A stretch of DNA of 45,752 bases from a virus: positions 1 to 45,752 of the IMG/VR virus record IMGVR_UViG_3300020207_002598; one strand, given 5' to 3'. Each line of letters opens with the position of its first letter. The stretch's first letter is position 1. The position numbers and the translations under genes were made by a program. Below, piece by piece: positions 26,370-33,746 of this stretch. The notes below the pieces were generated by a model. The model had not been told where the DNA came from and did not search any database. It saw only the letters and a program-made list of their open reading frames with translations.

Positions 26370-26702
26370 ATGAGTAATTGTTACCACGGATATGCAGGAT
26401 ACTGTCCCCAATGTAGTTCACATATGGGTCAAGCAGTATGTCCTCAATGCGCAGGCAAGGGTTGTCCTCATTGTCAAGGAAAAGGATACCACCTAGGATT
26501 TGTTACCATTAACAAAAACACAGCAACAGGAATCAGTATTGGTTCTGGTATTGCGGGTGCAATCCTTTATCCTATACTTACAGGACAGTTTTCGACAACT
26601 ACTAACACTAATCGTAAAATGACGGCAATGGGAATTGGATTCATCATTGGCGGAGTAATCGGTGGCCTCGGTTCTTACGCAGGTTACCAAATCCAAAACT
26701 GA
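26370..26702 (+). CDS. DnaJ-like zinc-finger plus glycine-zipper membrane protein
   Basis: 110 aa from ATG 26370, with AAGGAGG upstream. CPQCSSHMGQAVCPQCAGKG followed by CPHCQGKG shows four closely spaced Cys pairs like the DnaJ CxxCxGxG zinc centre, without a J domain. Two Gly-rich membrane helices follow (GISIGSGIAGAILYPILTG, GIGFIIGGVIGGLGSYAG). A membrane-bound folding or assembly factor is plausible. The protein encoded at 37984 ends with a similar CxxCxGxGCxxC, so the two may act together. Confidence 0.6.
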   Translation: MSNCYHGYAGYCPQCSSHMGQAVCPQCAGKGCPHCQGKGYHLGFVTINKNTATGISIGSGIAGAILYPILTGQFSTTTNTNRKMTAMGIGFIIGGVIGGLGSYAGYQIQN

Positions 26703-26711
26703 GGAATGTAC

Positions 26712-26903
26712 ATGGCTATGAGCGGAGTACATGGCCAGACGTTTAATACCAACTTAGGGTATTCTGCGCCAGTACAAATTCGACGCAATCCATTAGGACT
26801 ATCGACCCCAGCCATTTTGAATAACGTCGGTGTCCCCTTACTTGTAGCGGGGGGATTATTGGTTCTCGGACTTACGCTACTTACTTACAGAAAACGGAGA
26901 TGA
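26712..26903 (+). CDS. Small single-pass membrane protein with NP motif
   Basis: 63 aa from ATG 26712, six bases after GAGGA; ATG 26706 overlaps the spacing window. QIRRNPLGLSTPAIL precedes a membrane helix (VPLLVAGGLLVLGLTLLTY) and a basic tail (RKRR). The RRNP motif in front of the helix is like the NP motif of the polyvalent and protamine-like proteins. Probable virion membrane protein. Confidence 0.55.
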   Translation: MAMSGVHGQTFNTNLGYSAPVQIRRNPLGLSTPAILNNVGVPLLVAGGLLVLGLTLLTYRKRR

Positions 26904-26907
26904 AAAC

Positions 26908-27582
26908 ATGGGCATAATTCCTTCAAGACAAGAACTTAGTAAATTCTTTGACCATCATCCAATTCTTGGTACTTTCATTTTCATTAGTGCGGCATTTACT
27001 GGATTTGAAACCGTAAGGGCCATTACTGCACCAAAAGGACAAGGTCCGTTCTCGGGACTAGGTGGGTCTTATTCACCAAACTACATGACTCGTTCAACGC
27101 TATCTTCTATGGAGCAAGACGTTAAGTCTTTGCGAAATCGCATTGATACTAACGCAAAGGTACCAGATTGGGCCGAGTCTTACATCTATACCGCAGGCGA
27201 CCGAATCAACAGTGTTGATGATTATATGACCCATCGTAGCGGACTAGGCGGGTCCACATCAACTACCACTTCCACTAGCACTTCACACAGGGGCTTTCGT
27301 CGTCCTATGACGCAAGACATTATGATTCCACGGCAGATTAACGCATCTGATTTCTTTGGCGTTCCTACCCAAGCCCTTGCTAATCTAGGTTCCGCGAACC
27401 TGCCCCCCGCTATGCGTCGTCGGGTCAACCAGCGACAACGCGGAACTGCTTCGCTTGGCAATGCCGGTGTTCAGCCAATCGATGTAGCAGATAACATGGA
27501 CCGTAGCGGCTACAACAGTATGTCCGACCTATACGGTCTAAACGGTATCGTTCCTCAGCCCGGTAGCGGGTGGACGGAATGA
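26908..27582 (+). CDS. Membrane protein with Ser/Thr-rich linker
   Basis: 224 aa; CGGAGATG precedes ATG 26908. An N-terminal membrane segment (HPILGTFIFISAAFTGFETV) is followed by a long polar region with a Ser/Thr run (STSTTTSTSTS, near 115) and a basic segment (PAMRRRVNQRQRG). Ends in an ATGA overlap with the next gene. Virion or spike-base role likely; family unknown. Confidence 0.5.
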   Translation: MGIIPSRQELSKFFDHHPILGTFIFISAAFTGFETVRAITAPKGQGPFSGLGGSYSPNYMTRSTLSSMEQDVKSLRNRIDTNAKVPDWAESYIYTAGDRINSVDDYMTHRSGLGGSTSTTTSTSTSHRGFRRPMTQDIMIPRQINASDFFGVPTQALANLGSANLPPAMRRRVNQRQRGTASLGNAGVQPIDVADNMDRSGYNSMSDLYGLNGIVPQPGSGWTE

Positions 27583-27956
27583 ATCATCCATACGCAAAGA
27601 AGATTCCACGGCACCATCCACAGGTGCAAGACAGGACAATGTCCGTTGATGGATTTACCGACTTTGCGTACAAAGCATTTGACCCAAAGTACGAAAAGAG
27701 CGCGGCTCCGTTAAGTAAACGCAGAAATGGGATTGGACCGATTCATCACCAATTAGGAAATATCGTCATTGGCGAATCGGCAATGGCTACACGCTTTATT
27801 ATTGCCGCAGGCGGTATCGCACTTGTTACTGCGTACTCTTCGAAAATATCTAAGGTTTCAAAGTCTGCAACTAAAGAAACAAAAATGCTCCTAAACCGTG
27901 CAGGACGCAAGGGCGTATTAGCCGCCGCTACTGTTCTAGCGTTTATTTACAACTAG
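27579..27956 (+). CDS. Small two-helix membrane protein
   Basis: 125 aa from ATG 27579 (overlaps the previous stop). His/Lys-rich N-terminus, then two hydrophobic segments (ATRFIIAAGGIALVTAY and GVLAAATVLAFIYN) split by a Lys-rich loop. The C-terminal half is like that of the protein at 41245 (PVLIGAGLIYVGSG ... ASGLAILVAYGQLY), so the two may be distant paralogues. Ends two bases before the convergent minus-strand cluster. Confidence 0.5.
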   Translation: MNHPYAKKIPRHHPQVQDRTMSVDGFTDFAYKAFDPKYEKSAAPLSKRRNGIGPIHHQLGNIVIGESAMATRFIIAAGGIALVTAYSSKISKVSKSATKETKMLLNRAGRKGVLAAATVLAFIYN

Positions 27957-27958
27957 AT

Positions 27959-28147
27959 TCAAACTACTACTGGGTCAAGACCAGCAGGAGCAACGCTATC
28001 GCCACCAAGGCCTTGTGCCTTGACGAGAAGGGCGTCAAACTCTTGCTCAATAGCGTAGTCTGGTACCTCTTTGGTAAGGGTACCAACAACTACTCCATTA
28101 TTCAGTACGTTCACAGTAATCAGTGTCATTTGCTTTTCTTTTGCCAT
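27959..28147 (-). CDS. Small protein, unknown
   Basis: 62 aa from ATG 28147. A compact beta pattern (TLITVNVLNNGVVVGTLTKEV) then a helix and a Gly/Val tail. Last gene of the minus-strand cluster; its start lies just behind the stop of the zinc protein gene. No family recognised. Confidence 0.5.
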   Translation of the reverse strand: MAKEKQMTLITVNVLNNGVVVGTLTKEVPDYAIEQEFDALLVKAQGLGGDSVAPAGLDPVVV

Positions 28148-28152
28148 GTCAA

Positions 28153-28746
28153 TCAATCCTTTTTCTTTTTTGATTTGCGGAACTTTGGAAGTTGTTTTTC
28201 CTCTTCTGTCAATTCAAACTCCAAGGTACGTTCGCCTTCTGTTGGTTCCTCATCCCACACCACTTTACGTCTTGACCTATAAGTTTTCGATGAAAGTTTA
28301 GCATTTGGGTCATACTTTTCCTTTGCACCGCGAAGACCTACGGCCTGTTCATTACTCCATTGAATAGCGTGCTGTGTTTCTTTTGACTGTTTTTCTGGAC
28401 GCTTGAATCCCATTACTTCATCCCAAGGATTACCCAAACACGGATAATTCGCACGAGGGCCGCCGAAGTTAAACTGACAGGACATGCAACGGACAATAAT
28501 CAGATGTGTCCAAGGTTGCGTATCACCACGAGTCGAAGAGGCTTGACTTTCAACGCCCCCTACTTCATGGAAGATTCGAATATCAGTATGTCCACACTTA
28601 GGGCAAAACATAGGTTGGGTCTTTGCAGGGTCGTCAAATAGTTGTTCACCTTCAAGGTCAATATTACCATCAGCAATATCGGCGCAGATAGGACAACGCT
28701 TCTTTGCATCCCATTCTGAGTTTGTAATCTTCTCATCACTTGCCAT
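28153..28746 (-). CDS. Zinc-binding protein with Lys-rich tail
   Basis: 197 aa. Cys pairs CPIC (18-21), CPKC (48-51) and CMSC (about 87-90), plus a single Cys near YPCLGNPW, suggest two zinc ribbons. The C-terminus is very basic (KSKKKKD), as in nucleic-acid-binding proteins. Overlaps the preceding gene by 11 bases. Likely a transcription or nucleic-acid factor of the minus-strand cluster. Confidence 0.55.
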   Translation of the reverse strand: MASDEKITNSEWDAKKRCPICADIADGNIDLEGEQLFDDPAKTQPMFCPKCGHTDIRIFHEVGGVESQASSTRGDTQPWTHLIIVRCMSCQFNFGGPRANYPCLGNPWDEVMGFKRPEKQSKETQHAIQWSNEQAVGLRGAKEKYDPNAKLSSKTYRSRRKVVWDEEPTEGERTLEFELTEEEKQLPKFRKSKKKKD

Positions 28747-28960
28747 TTATTTCACCATCTAATACCGAGTTCTTTTCTTGCCATGTCATTACTTCCCACT
28801 GCACTTGTAGTGCTAGATAACCACATTGCTTGTAGTTTCCGAACATATGGACACTTGTTATTCCTTCGCCACCAATAGCCATAACGAATTCTGTAACACC
28901 GACTTCCTTTAATCGTGCCATTGTATCTTCAAGGATAGCCATTACTTGTTGGTTAGTCAT
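28736..28960 (-). CDS. Small protein, unknown
   Basis: 74 aa, MTNQQVMAILEDTM..., alpha-beta pattern with EFVMAIGGEGITSVHMFGN. Overlaps both neighbours (one base upstream, 11 bases downstream), typical of translational coupling. No motif recognised. Confidence 0.5.
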   Translation of the reverse strand: MTNQQVMAILEDTMARLKEVGVTEFVMAIGGEGITSVHMFGNYKQCGYLALQVQWEVMTWQEKNSVLDGEINGK

Positions 28961-29205
28961 TATTCTGCCTCCGGCACAACAACAATGTCATACTTCAAAC
29001 CAGATAGTTTGATTTGTTCTTCAATTTCTTTTCCATTAAGAGGACCAGTAAGGTTGCTGTCAATATACCAATCATAGTGACCACAATCGCATTCACCAAC
29101 ATCAAACCCACAACCCTGTTCAAACAACTTACCAAGAAGAATAAACATTTTCTTCATATCGGTATCTTCAGGATAGAACTGGACAATTGTACAAAGTTTC
29201 GTCAT
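28960..29205 (-). CDS. Small protein with Cys pair, unknown
   Basis: 81 aa, acidic, with CGFDVGECDCGHYDW in the middle (three Cys and a His that could bind one metal). ATGA overlap with the small zinc gene before it. Unknown function. Confidence 0.5.
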   Translation of the reverse strand: MTKLCTIVQFYPEDTDMKKMFILLGKLFEQGCGFDVGECDCGHYDWYIDSNLTGPLNGKEIEEQIKLSGLKYDIVVVPEAE

Positions 29206-29303
29206 TCTTCTTCGCCTCCTCGGAATTGCCTACCACATTCGATACACAAAATGTGATTTGTCGCTTCAAGTGGATATGTTCTCGCATTACATTTGCATTT
29301 CAT
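29202..29303 (-). CDS. Micro zinc-ribbon protein
   Basis: 33 aa: CKC (3-5) and CIECG (20-24) make a minimal zinc knuckle. Start and stop both overlap the neighbours by ATGA junctions, which supports translation of this very short frame. Too short for standard gene callers. Confidence 0.55.
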   Translation of the reverse strand: MKCKCNARTYPLEATNHILCIECGRQFRGGEEE

Positions 29304-29776
29304 TCTTCTTCACCTCGTTGTTCAGTAACAGCAATACGGGCAATTGAACGTAGGTCCGTTACCATAACACTTGCATCATCTGGTGGTGGTGGGTAATGCT
29401 TTTGTTTTTCAGAGAAGTCAAAGTAGTCCCAATCGGTAAGGAACTTACGAATTACAGGCAGATTGCTAAGTGGGTCAACAGACCAATCGTTCATCTTCTT
29501 CGTAAGGTAGCCTACGGCTTTCTTACGATTGTCCACCCAACAAGCATGACACATAACAGTGGCTTCGTTAAGACGGCGATACTTGATGATGTATTCTGCA
29601 TCTTCTTCGGGTTCTTCGCCTTTCTTGGCCGCTTGGTATTCCTCAAGGTCACGGAATACCTGTTCTTCGTATTCTTCGTAGTCTGGAATTTTCAAAACAT
29701 GGGACCTAGTACCTCTTCCACAGTCGGTACATTTTGCATAAGGAACATTGACTTCTGGCCGCTTGACTATCTTCAT
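29300..29776 (-). CDS. Zinc-binding protein, first gene of the minus-strand cluster
   Basis: 158 aa. CTDCGRG (16-22) and CHAC (about 76-79) form a split four-Cys site around an acidic helical insert. Starts at ATG 29776 with a TTTATG box 26-31 bases upstream, so the cluster transcript is probably leaderless. Four of six products in this cluster carry Cys pairs; they may be early regulators. Confidence 0.6.
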   Translation of the reverse strand: MKIVKRPEVNVPYAKCTDCGRGTRSHVLKIPDYEEYEEQVFRDLEEYQAAKKGEEPEEDAEYIIKYRRLNEATVMCHACWVDNRKKAVGYLTKKMNDWSVDPLSNLPVIRKFLTDWDYFDFSEKQKHYPPPPDDASVMVTDLRSIARIAVTEQRGEEE

Positions 29777-29865
29777 TATCCATTGGACTTACCATCTCGA
29801 CCATAAAGTTCGACCTTCTTACAGCCAAAAGGAATAATACCAAGTACTTCATCGCCAAACCATGG
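29776..29865 (-). pseudogene. Open frame without start codon upstream of the zinc cluster
   Basis: Between an in-frame TAG (29866-29868) and TAA (29776-29778) the minus strand reads PWFGDEVLGIIPFGCKKVEL followed by YGRDGKSNG, which looks like a real protein end, and its TAA overlaps the ATG of the next gene (TAATG). There is no ATG, GTG or TTG in the frame. It may be the 3' remnant of a gene cut by a rearrangement at the divergent junction. The promoter box of the zinc gene lies inside it. Confidence 0.35.
29802..29807 (-). promoter_or_regulatory. TTTATG promoter box for the zinc-protein cluster
   Basis: On the minus strand TTTATG spans -31 to -26 of ATG 29776; GGTAAGTCC follows at the place where other members of this promoter set have GTAAGGACC. 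Confidence 0.5.
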
Positions 29866-30482
29866 CTAAGGATGAGAATGTCCCGCCGGTAGTACCGCAC
29901 GTCCACACTGACCAGACTGGTGGTGCCGTATTACCGATTCGCGGAGTAAGTAACCCCGATTCACCAACCGCACGATTAGAAACAACAGATACAGGACGTA
30001 ACGAGTTTGCATACGAAGGTCCATTCGTTCCTTTGGAAATCATTACAGCAACACCAACGCCTACACTTTACGACTATGTAAAAGCGGCACTTCAAGAGTT
30101 TGTAGCATCTGGCGCAACCAAGTACAGTTCAGCAGATGAAGTAACCATTCGACGTGAAATCCAAGACGATATCCTTGCCCACCGTGGATTCCTTTTGAAA
30201 GCCGCCTTTACAAATACCGCGCCTATCTTCATTGGAAACAGGTTTACAGGAGCGGCGAATAATGGAGAAGTCAAAACCGCCGCCGAAACGCTACGACCAC
30301 GAGGAAAACTAGATGCCACGGTACTCGCAAAAACTAGCCGCGCCGAGTTCGATTGGGGAAGTACGACCCCAATGGGCTTCGCTCTTGACCCCGGCGAATC
30401 ACTTTTCATTGAAATTAACCGTGCGTCTAACATCTATTTGTACGCAGAAACTGACCAGAAGATGTATTGGCTTGCAGTCTAA
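29862..30482 (+). CDS. Probable virion surface protein
   Basis: 206 aa starting MAKDENVPP. The first 50 residues are extended and Pro/Thr-rich with a SNPDSP motif; the rest is beta-rich and includes an IEINRASNIYLYAETDQKMYW-type end, as in fibre-associated or head-decoration proteins. No ribosome site; an AATAAT box at about -29 would suit a leaderless message. Followed by the long fibre gene after 17 bases. Confidence 0.5.
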   Translation: MAKDENVPPVVPHVHTDQTGGAVLPIRGVSNPDSPTARLETTDTGRNEFAYEGPFVPLEIITATPTPTLYDYVKAALQEFVASGATKYSSADEVTIRREIQDDILAHRGFLLKAAFTNTAPIFIGNRFTGAANNGEVKTAAETLRPRGKLDATVLAKTSRAEFDWGSTTPMGFALDPGESLFIEINRASNIYLYAETDQKMYWLAV

Positions 30483-30499
30483 GCCGGAGGTGGCTTAGG

Positions 30500-32929
30500 A
30501 TGCCTTACACCGCAAAAGTATCGAATGCCGGGGTCAGTGTTGACACCAACAATGACGGCATTCCAGACGGTAGGGCCATTACGCTGAAGAACGCTGGAAA
30601 CTTCAATACCTTCTCATTAAGTAATGGCGTACTTACATTGGAAGGTCCAACAGGTGGCGCTGTGCCCGGTGGAAGCGATACACATGTTCAATTCAATGAC
30701 GGAGGCAGTTCATTCGGAGGAGAATCAACCTTCGTATACAACAAGACAAGTAACACCCTTACGGTTTCAAATATTGTAGTCAGTGGCGACTTGACTGTAA
30801 GCGGTACCACAACCACAATCAATACGGCTACCCTTGATGTTGCTGATAACATCATTACACTCAACAGTGACTACTCTGGTTCTTCCCCGACAGAAAATGC
30901 CGGTATCAAAGTAAATCGCGGTGGCGGTAGCGAGCCCGATGCAGAATTACTTTGGGATGAAACCAACGACCAATGGGATTTTGATACGTATGCACTTGGA
31001 AGCGTTGGCAAAGTGTATGCCGCCGGGTCTGGTGCAGTTTATACATTCACAAGCGATACCGATACAGGTATTGAACATACAGGTCTTGACCAACTTGGAT
31101 TGCTTGTCGGTAGTAATCGTGTACTGATGGTGAACGCCAATGGTGTTCACATTGACCCAACGGGTGCCAGTGGAGCAGGTTCAAATCAAGCACTCCTTGT
31201 GGACAACATTTCCATTGACACTAACACCATCGCATCTACCAACACCGACGGCAATATCGTTCTAGCACCGAATGGGTCAGGAGATGTACAACTAGATGCT
31301 GATACTGTTCGTGTTGGGGATTCTGGCGCTAATGCTACAATTACTACTAATGGTGCAGGGGACCTTATCCTAAACACAAATGCCGGTACAAATAGCGGTT
31401 CAGTTACGATTGAAGATGGGGCGAACAATGATATTCTCATCATGCCCGATGGTACAGGTAAAGTTGGTATCAACCAAGCCACACCAACCCACCGCCTTCA
31501 CGTTGATGGCGATGCACTAATCACAGGTGGACTAACTGTACAAGGAACTACAACAACTGCAAGTACAACAAACACATTAATTGCAGATTCTTTGATTACA
31601 TTAAACGAAGGCGAATCTGGTACAGGTGTAACAGGAAACATCGCTGGATTTGAAATTGACCGCGGAGCGGCTGGAGAAATTGCACGGTTTGTCTGGGATG
31701 ATAACGATGATTACTTCAAACCGCAAATCGAAACAGGTGCAGGAGCAGGGACTTACAACACTGCCAATCTGAAAGTCAATATCTTTGATGCGGCAGGTGC
31801 AGTTACAATAGCAGGAAATCTGACCGTTGACACAAATGTTCTCTATGTTGATACAACCAACAATCGAGTAGGTATCAACAAGACACCAACAGTAGCACTT
31901 GACGTTTCAGGTAGCGCATTAATCAGTACAGACTTAACAGTATCCGGCAATACAGAACTAACCGGAAGAACCCTAGCACATCTCGTTGCAAAGGTTGAGA
32001 ACGCAACCGTTAGTACAATTTCTAAAGGAACGCCTGTATATATCAGTGGTACACATGCAAGCGGTCGTCCGCAGGTCGAAGAAGCCGATGCAAACGGTTC
32101 GGGGACATATCCGTCTATTGGAATCGTGTTTGCAGATATATCCGCAGGTACCACAGGATATGTCCTCACATTCGGAACAATTGAAGATGTAGCCGCCGCA
32201 CGCTTTGTAGGTAGCGACCCATCTGCCGGCGATACAGTATACTTGTCAGAAACTGTTGGTAAACTCACCGTTGACCGCCCAACCGCAACAGGCAGTGAAG
32301 TACAGAATGTCGGACGTATTGCAAAAACAAACATAAGCGTATCCGGTGGAACGGGTACTGCTCACGTTCTCGTACAAGGACCCGGTCGTACCAACGACAT
32401 CCCCAATGATATTGGAGATGAAGACATTATTGCCGCCGCGTCCGCTACAAACTACACTCCTTCCGCATCAACGGTTGAAGGCCATCTTGCGGGCATTGAC
32501 ACCGCTCTTGGCTCGGTTGGTGGTGGTGGAGGAACACCATCCGGCGTGGCTGGTGCTATCCAATTTTCTGACGGTTCTGCCTTTGATGACGACGACGCAA
32601 ACCTGCATTGGGATGATGGGAACAACCGCCTTGGTGTTGGGACAAACACGCCAAGCGAAACGCTTCATGTGAACGGAACCATTCGCCAAACAGTAACGAG
32701 TGCAGTTCTCGTCGCTAACGGTAATGGTAACCTCGTTGCCGCAACCAACCTTACTGACACCGCTTACTCTACGACAGATACGACAGACGCGGCGGTTGAC
32801 GTTTATACCGCGAGCCCCGCCGCCGCCGCCGCTTGGCAAGCCCCTCCTCCCGCGACTGTCGCTGAGGCTCTTAACAGGCTTGCCCTCCATGTCGTCACGA
32901 TTCCGGGTGCCCCGCCAACGATTCCTTGA
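30500..32929 (+). CDS. Fibre / receptor-binding protein
   Basis: 809 aa from ATG 30500, behind GGAGGTGGC. Built from repeats of short beta-strand units with motifs such as GDLTVSGTTTTINTATL, VGINQATPTHRLHVDGDALI and RLGVGTNTPSETLHVNG, the G(V/I)GT-x-P-x-(R/E)LHV-type unit common in marine viral tail fibres. Ends with an Ala/Pro-rich tail. It should form a trimeric shaft for host attachment; its presence does not by itself prove a tail. Confidence 0.75.
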   Translation: MPYTAKVSNAGVSVDTNNDGIPDGRAITLKNAGNFNTFSLSNGVLTLEGPTGGAVPGGSDTHVQFNDGGSSFGGESTFVYNKTSNTLTVSNIVVSGDLTVSGTTTTINTATLDVADNIITLNSDYSGSSPTENAGIKVNRGGGSEPDAELLWDETNDQWDFDTYALGSVGKVYAAGSGAVYTFTSDTDTGIEHTGLDQLGLLVGSNRVLMVNANGVHIDPTGASGAGSNQALLVDNISIDTNTIASTNTDGNIVLAPNGSGDVQLDADTVRVGDSGANATITTNGAGDLILNTNAGTNSGSVTIEDGANNDILIMPDGTGKVGINQATPTHRLHVDGDALITGGLTVQGTTTTASTTNTLIADSLITLNEGESGTGVTGNIAGFEIDRGAAGEIARFVWDDNDDYFKPQIETGAGAGTYNTANLKVNIFDAAGAVTIAGNLTVDTNVLYVDTTNNRVGINKTPTVALDVSGSALISTDLTVSGNTELTGRTLAHLVAKVENATVSTISKGTPVYISGTHASGRPQVEEADANGSGTYPSIGIVFADISAGTTGYVLTFGTIEDVAAARFVGSDPSAGDTVYLSETVGKLTVDRPTATGSEVQNVGRIAKTNISVSGGTGTAHVLVQGPGRTNDIPNDIGDEDIIAAASATNYTPSASTVEGHLAGIDTALGSVGGGGGTPSGVAGAIQFSDGSAFDDDDANLHWDDGNNRLGVGTNTPSETLHVNGTIRQTVTSAVLVANGNGNLVAATNLTDTAYSTTDTTDAAVDVYTASPAAAAAWQAPPPATVAEALNRLALHVVTIPGAPPTIP

Positions 32930-32931
32930 TG
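32926..32931 (+). promoter_or_regulatory. Member of the leaderless promoter set (TTGATG box)
   Basis: TTGATG at -30 to -25 of ATG 32956, followed by ACCTACCTGTAA. It overlaps the stop of the fibre gene. Spacing equals that of the thermosome promoter. Confidence 0.55.
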
Positions 32932-32955
32932 ACCTACCTGTAATCTCGCCAATAC

Positions 32956-33414
32956 ATGGACGAGGAAATTACACTAGGGTTCAAGGAATTGATTGTCGAC
33001 TACGAAGAAGAAGCATATACGTCATCAGACCGTTTGGTACAATGGTTTGCATGGGAGGACGACAATCCCGAAGACGAGGTAAGAGCGTTTCTTGCCGTAA
33101 CGCTTACACCAACTGGCCGTATTCAAATTGGCGGCAAAGGACCGTTTATCGGATTCACTACAAGTAAGACCATACCGTTTGAACCTTCGTTGCAAGAGGT
33201 TGTCATTTCTGGCTCGGCTTTAGCCATTGGCGGCCCCAATGTTGGAATTGGTCCAGTTTTATTTGACAAAACAACTGGAATGCTTACGAAAAGAAAATTC
33301 CGGAGAAAGAAAGGCATTTCTATTCGATGTCTAGGGTTCCTCAAGGACCTCAAGGATTTACTGGTCAAACACCGGGGAGATGAAGAACTAGACCTGTATA
33401 GTGTGGTGATTTGA
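32956..33414 (+). CDS. Small protein, unknown
   Basis: 152 aa. Acidic N-terminal third and a beta-rich centre (FLAVTLTPTGRIQIGGKGPFIGF), then a basic patch (TKRKFRRKKG). No membrane helix and no recognised family. Its start is set by the -30 promoter box; the next gene follows at once. Confidence 0.55.
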   Translation: MDEEITLGFKELIVDYEEEAYTSSDRLVQWFAWEDDNPEDEVRAFLAVTLTPTGRIQIGGKGPFIGFTTSKTIPFEPSLQEVVISGSALAIGGPNVGIGPVLFDKTTGMLTKRKFRRKKGISIRCLGFLKDLKDLLVKHRGDEELDLYSVVI

Positions 33415-33420
33415 TTGGCC

Positions 33421-33711
33421 ATGGAAGGTAAATACGTAACCAAACACGGAATTACTTTGGAAAAGGCTTACCTCAAAGTAAGCGAAGCAACACTTCGTTA
33501 TGTTGAACAACGTCGAAGATGGTACATGGAATATACGGTATGCGTGTATGCAGACCGCGCTTCCAGACGGATGAAAATGCTACCTGTCTGCAAAGAAGTC
33601 TATGTGATGAAACTTGACCTTACTCGCGGTGATAACAAGAAAAACATCATTGAAACTTGTTATGCTAATTTTCACGAGCAGAACCCCGATTACGAGTTCA
33701 AAGATATCTAG
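33421..33711 (+). CDS. Small basic protein, unknown
   Basis: 96 aa from ATG 33421, ten bases after GGTGAT. A TTG at 33415 is possible but sits only four bases from the ribosome site. Mostly beta with many Arg/Lys (YVEQRRRWYMEYTVCVYADRA split by charged turns). Unknown function; co-transcribed with the gene before it. Confidence 0.5.
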   Translation: MEGKYVTKHGITLEKAYLKVSEATLRYVEQRRRWYMEYTVCVYADRASRRMKMLPVCKEVYVMKLDLTRGDNKKNIIETCYANFHEQNPDYEFKDI

Positions 33712-33716
33712 CCAAC

Positions 33717-33722
33717 TTTATG
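33717..33722 (+). promoter_or_regulatory. Promoter box of the thermosome gene
   Basis: TTTATG at -30 to -25 of ATG 33747, then TCCTACTTGTAAGGACC. This is the best-matching copy of the promoter family. No ribosome site precedes the ATG (AAAGGT only), consistent with a leaderless transcript. Confidence 0.65.
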
Positions 33723-33746
33723 TCCTACTTGTAAGGACCCAAAGGT

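Noticed and set aside
27959-28147. Ubiquitin-like protein as JAMM substrate
   Set aside because: The 62-aa product has a beta-rich start but no C-terminal Gly-Gly and no clear beta-grasp pattern.
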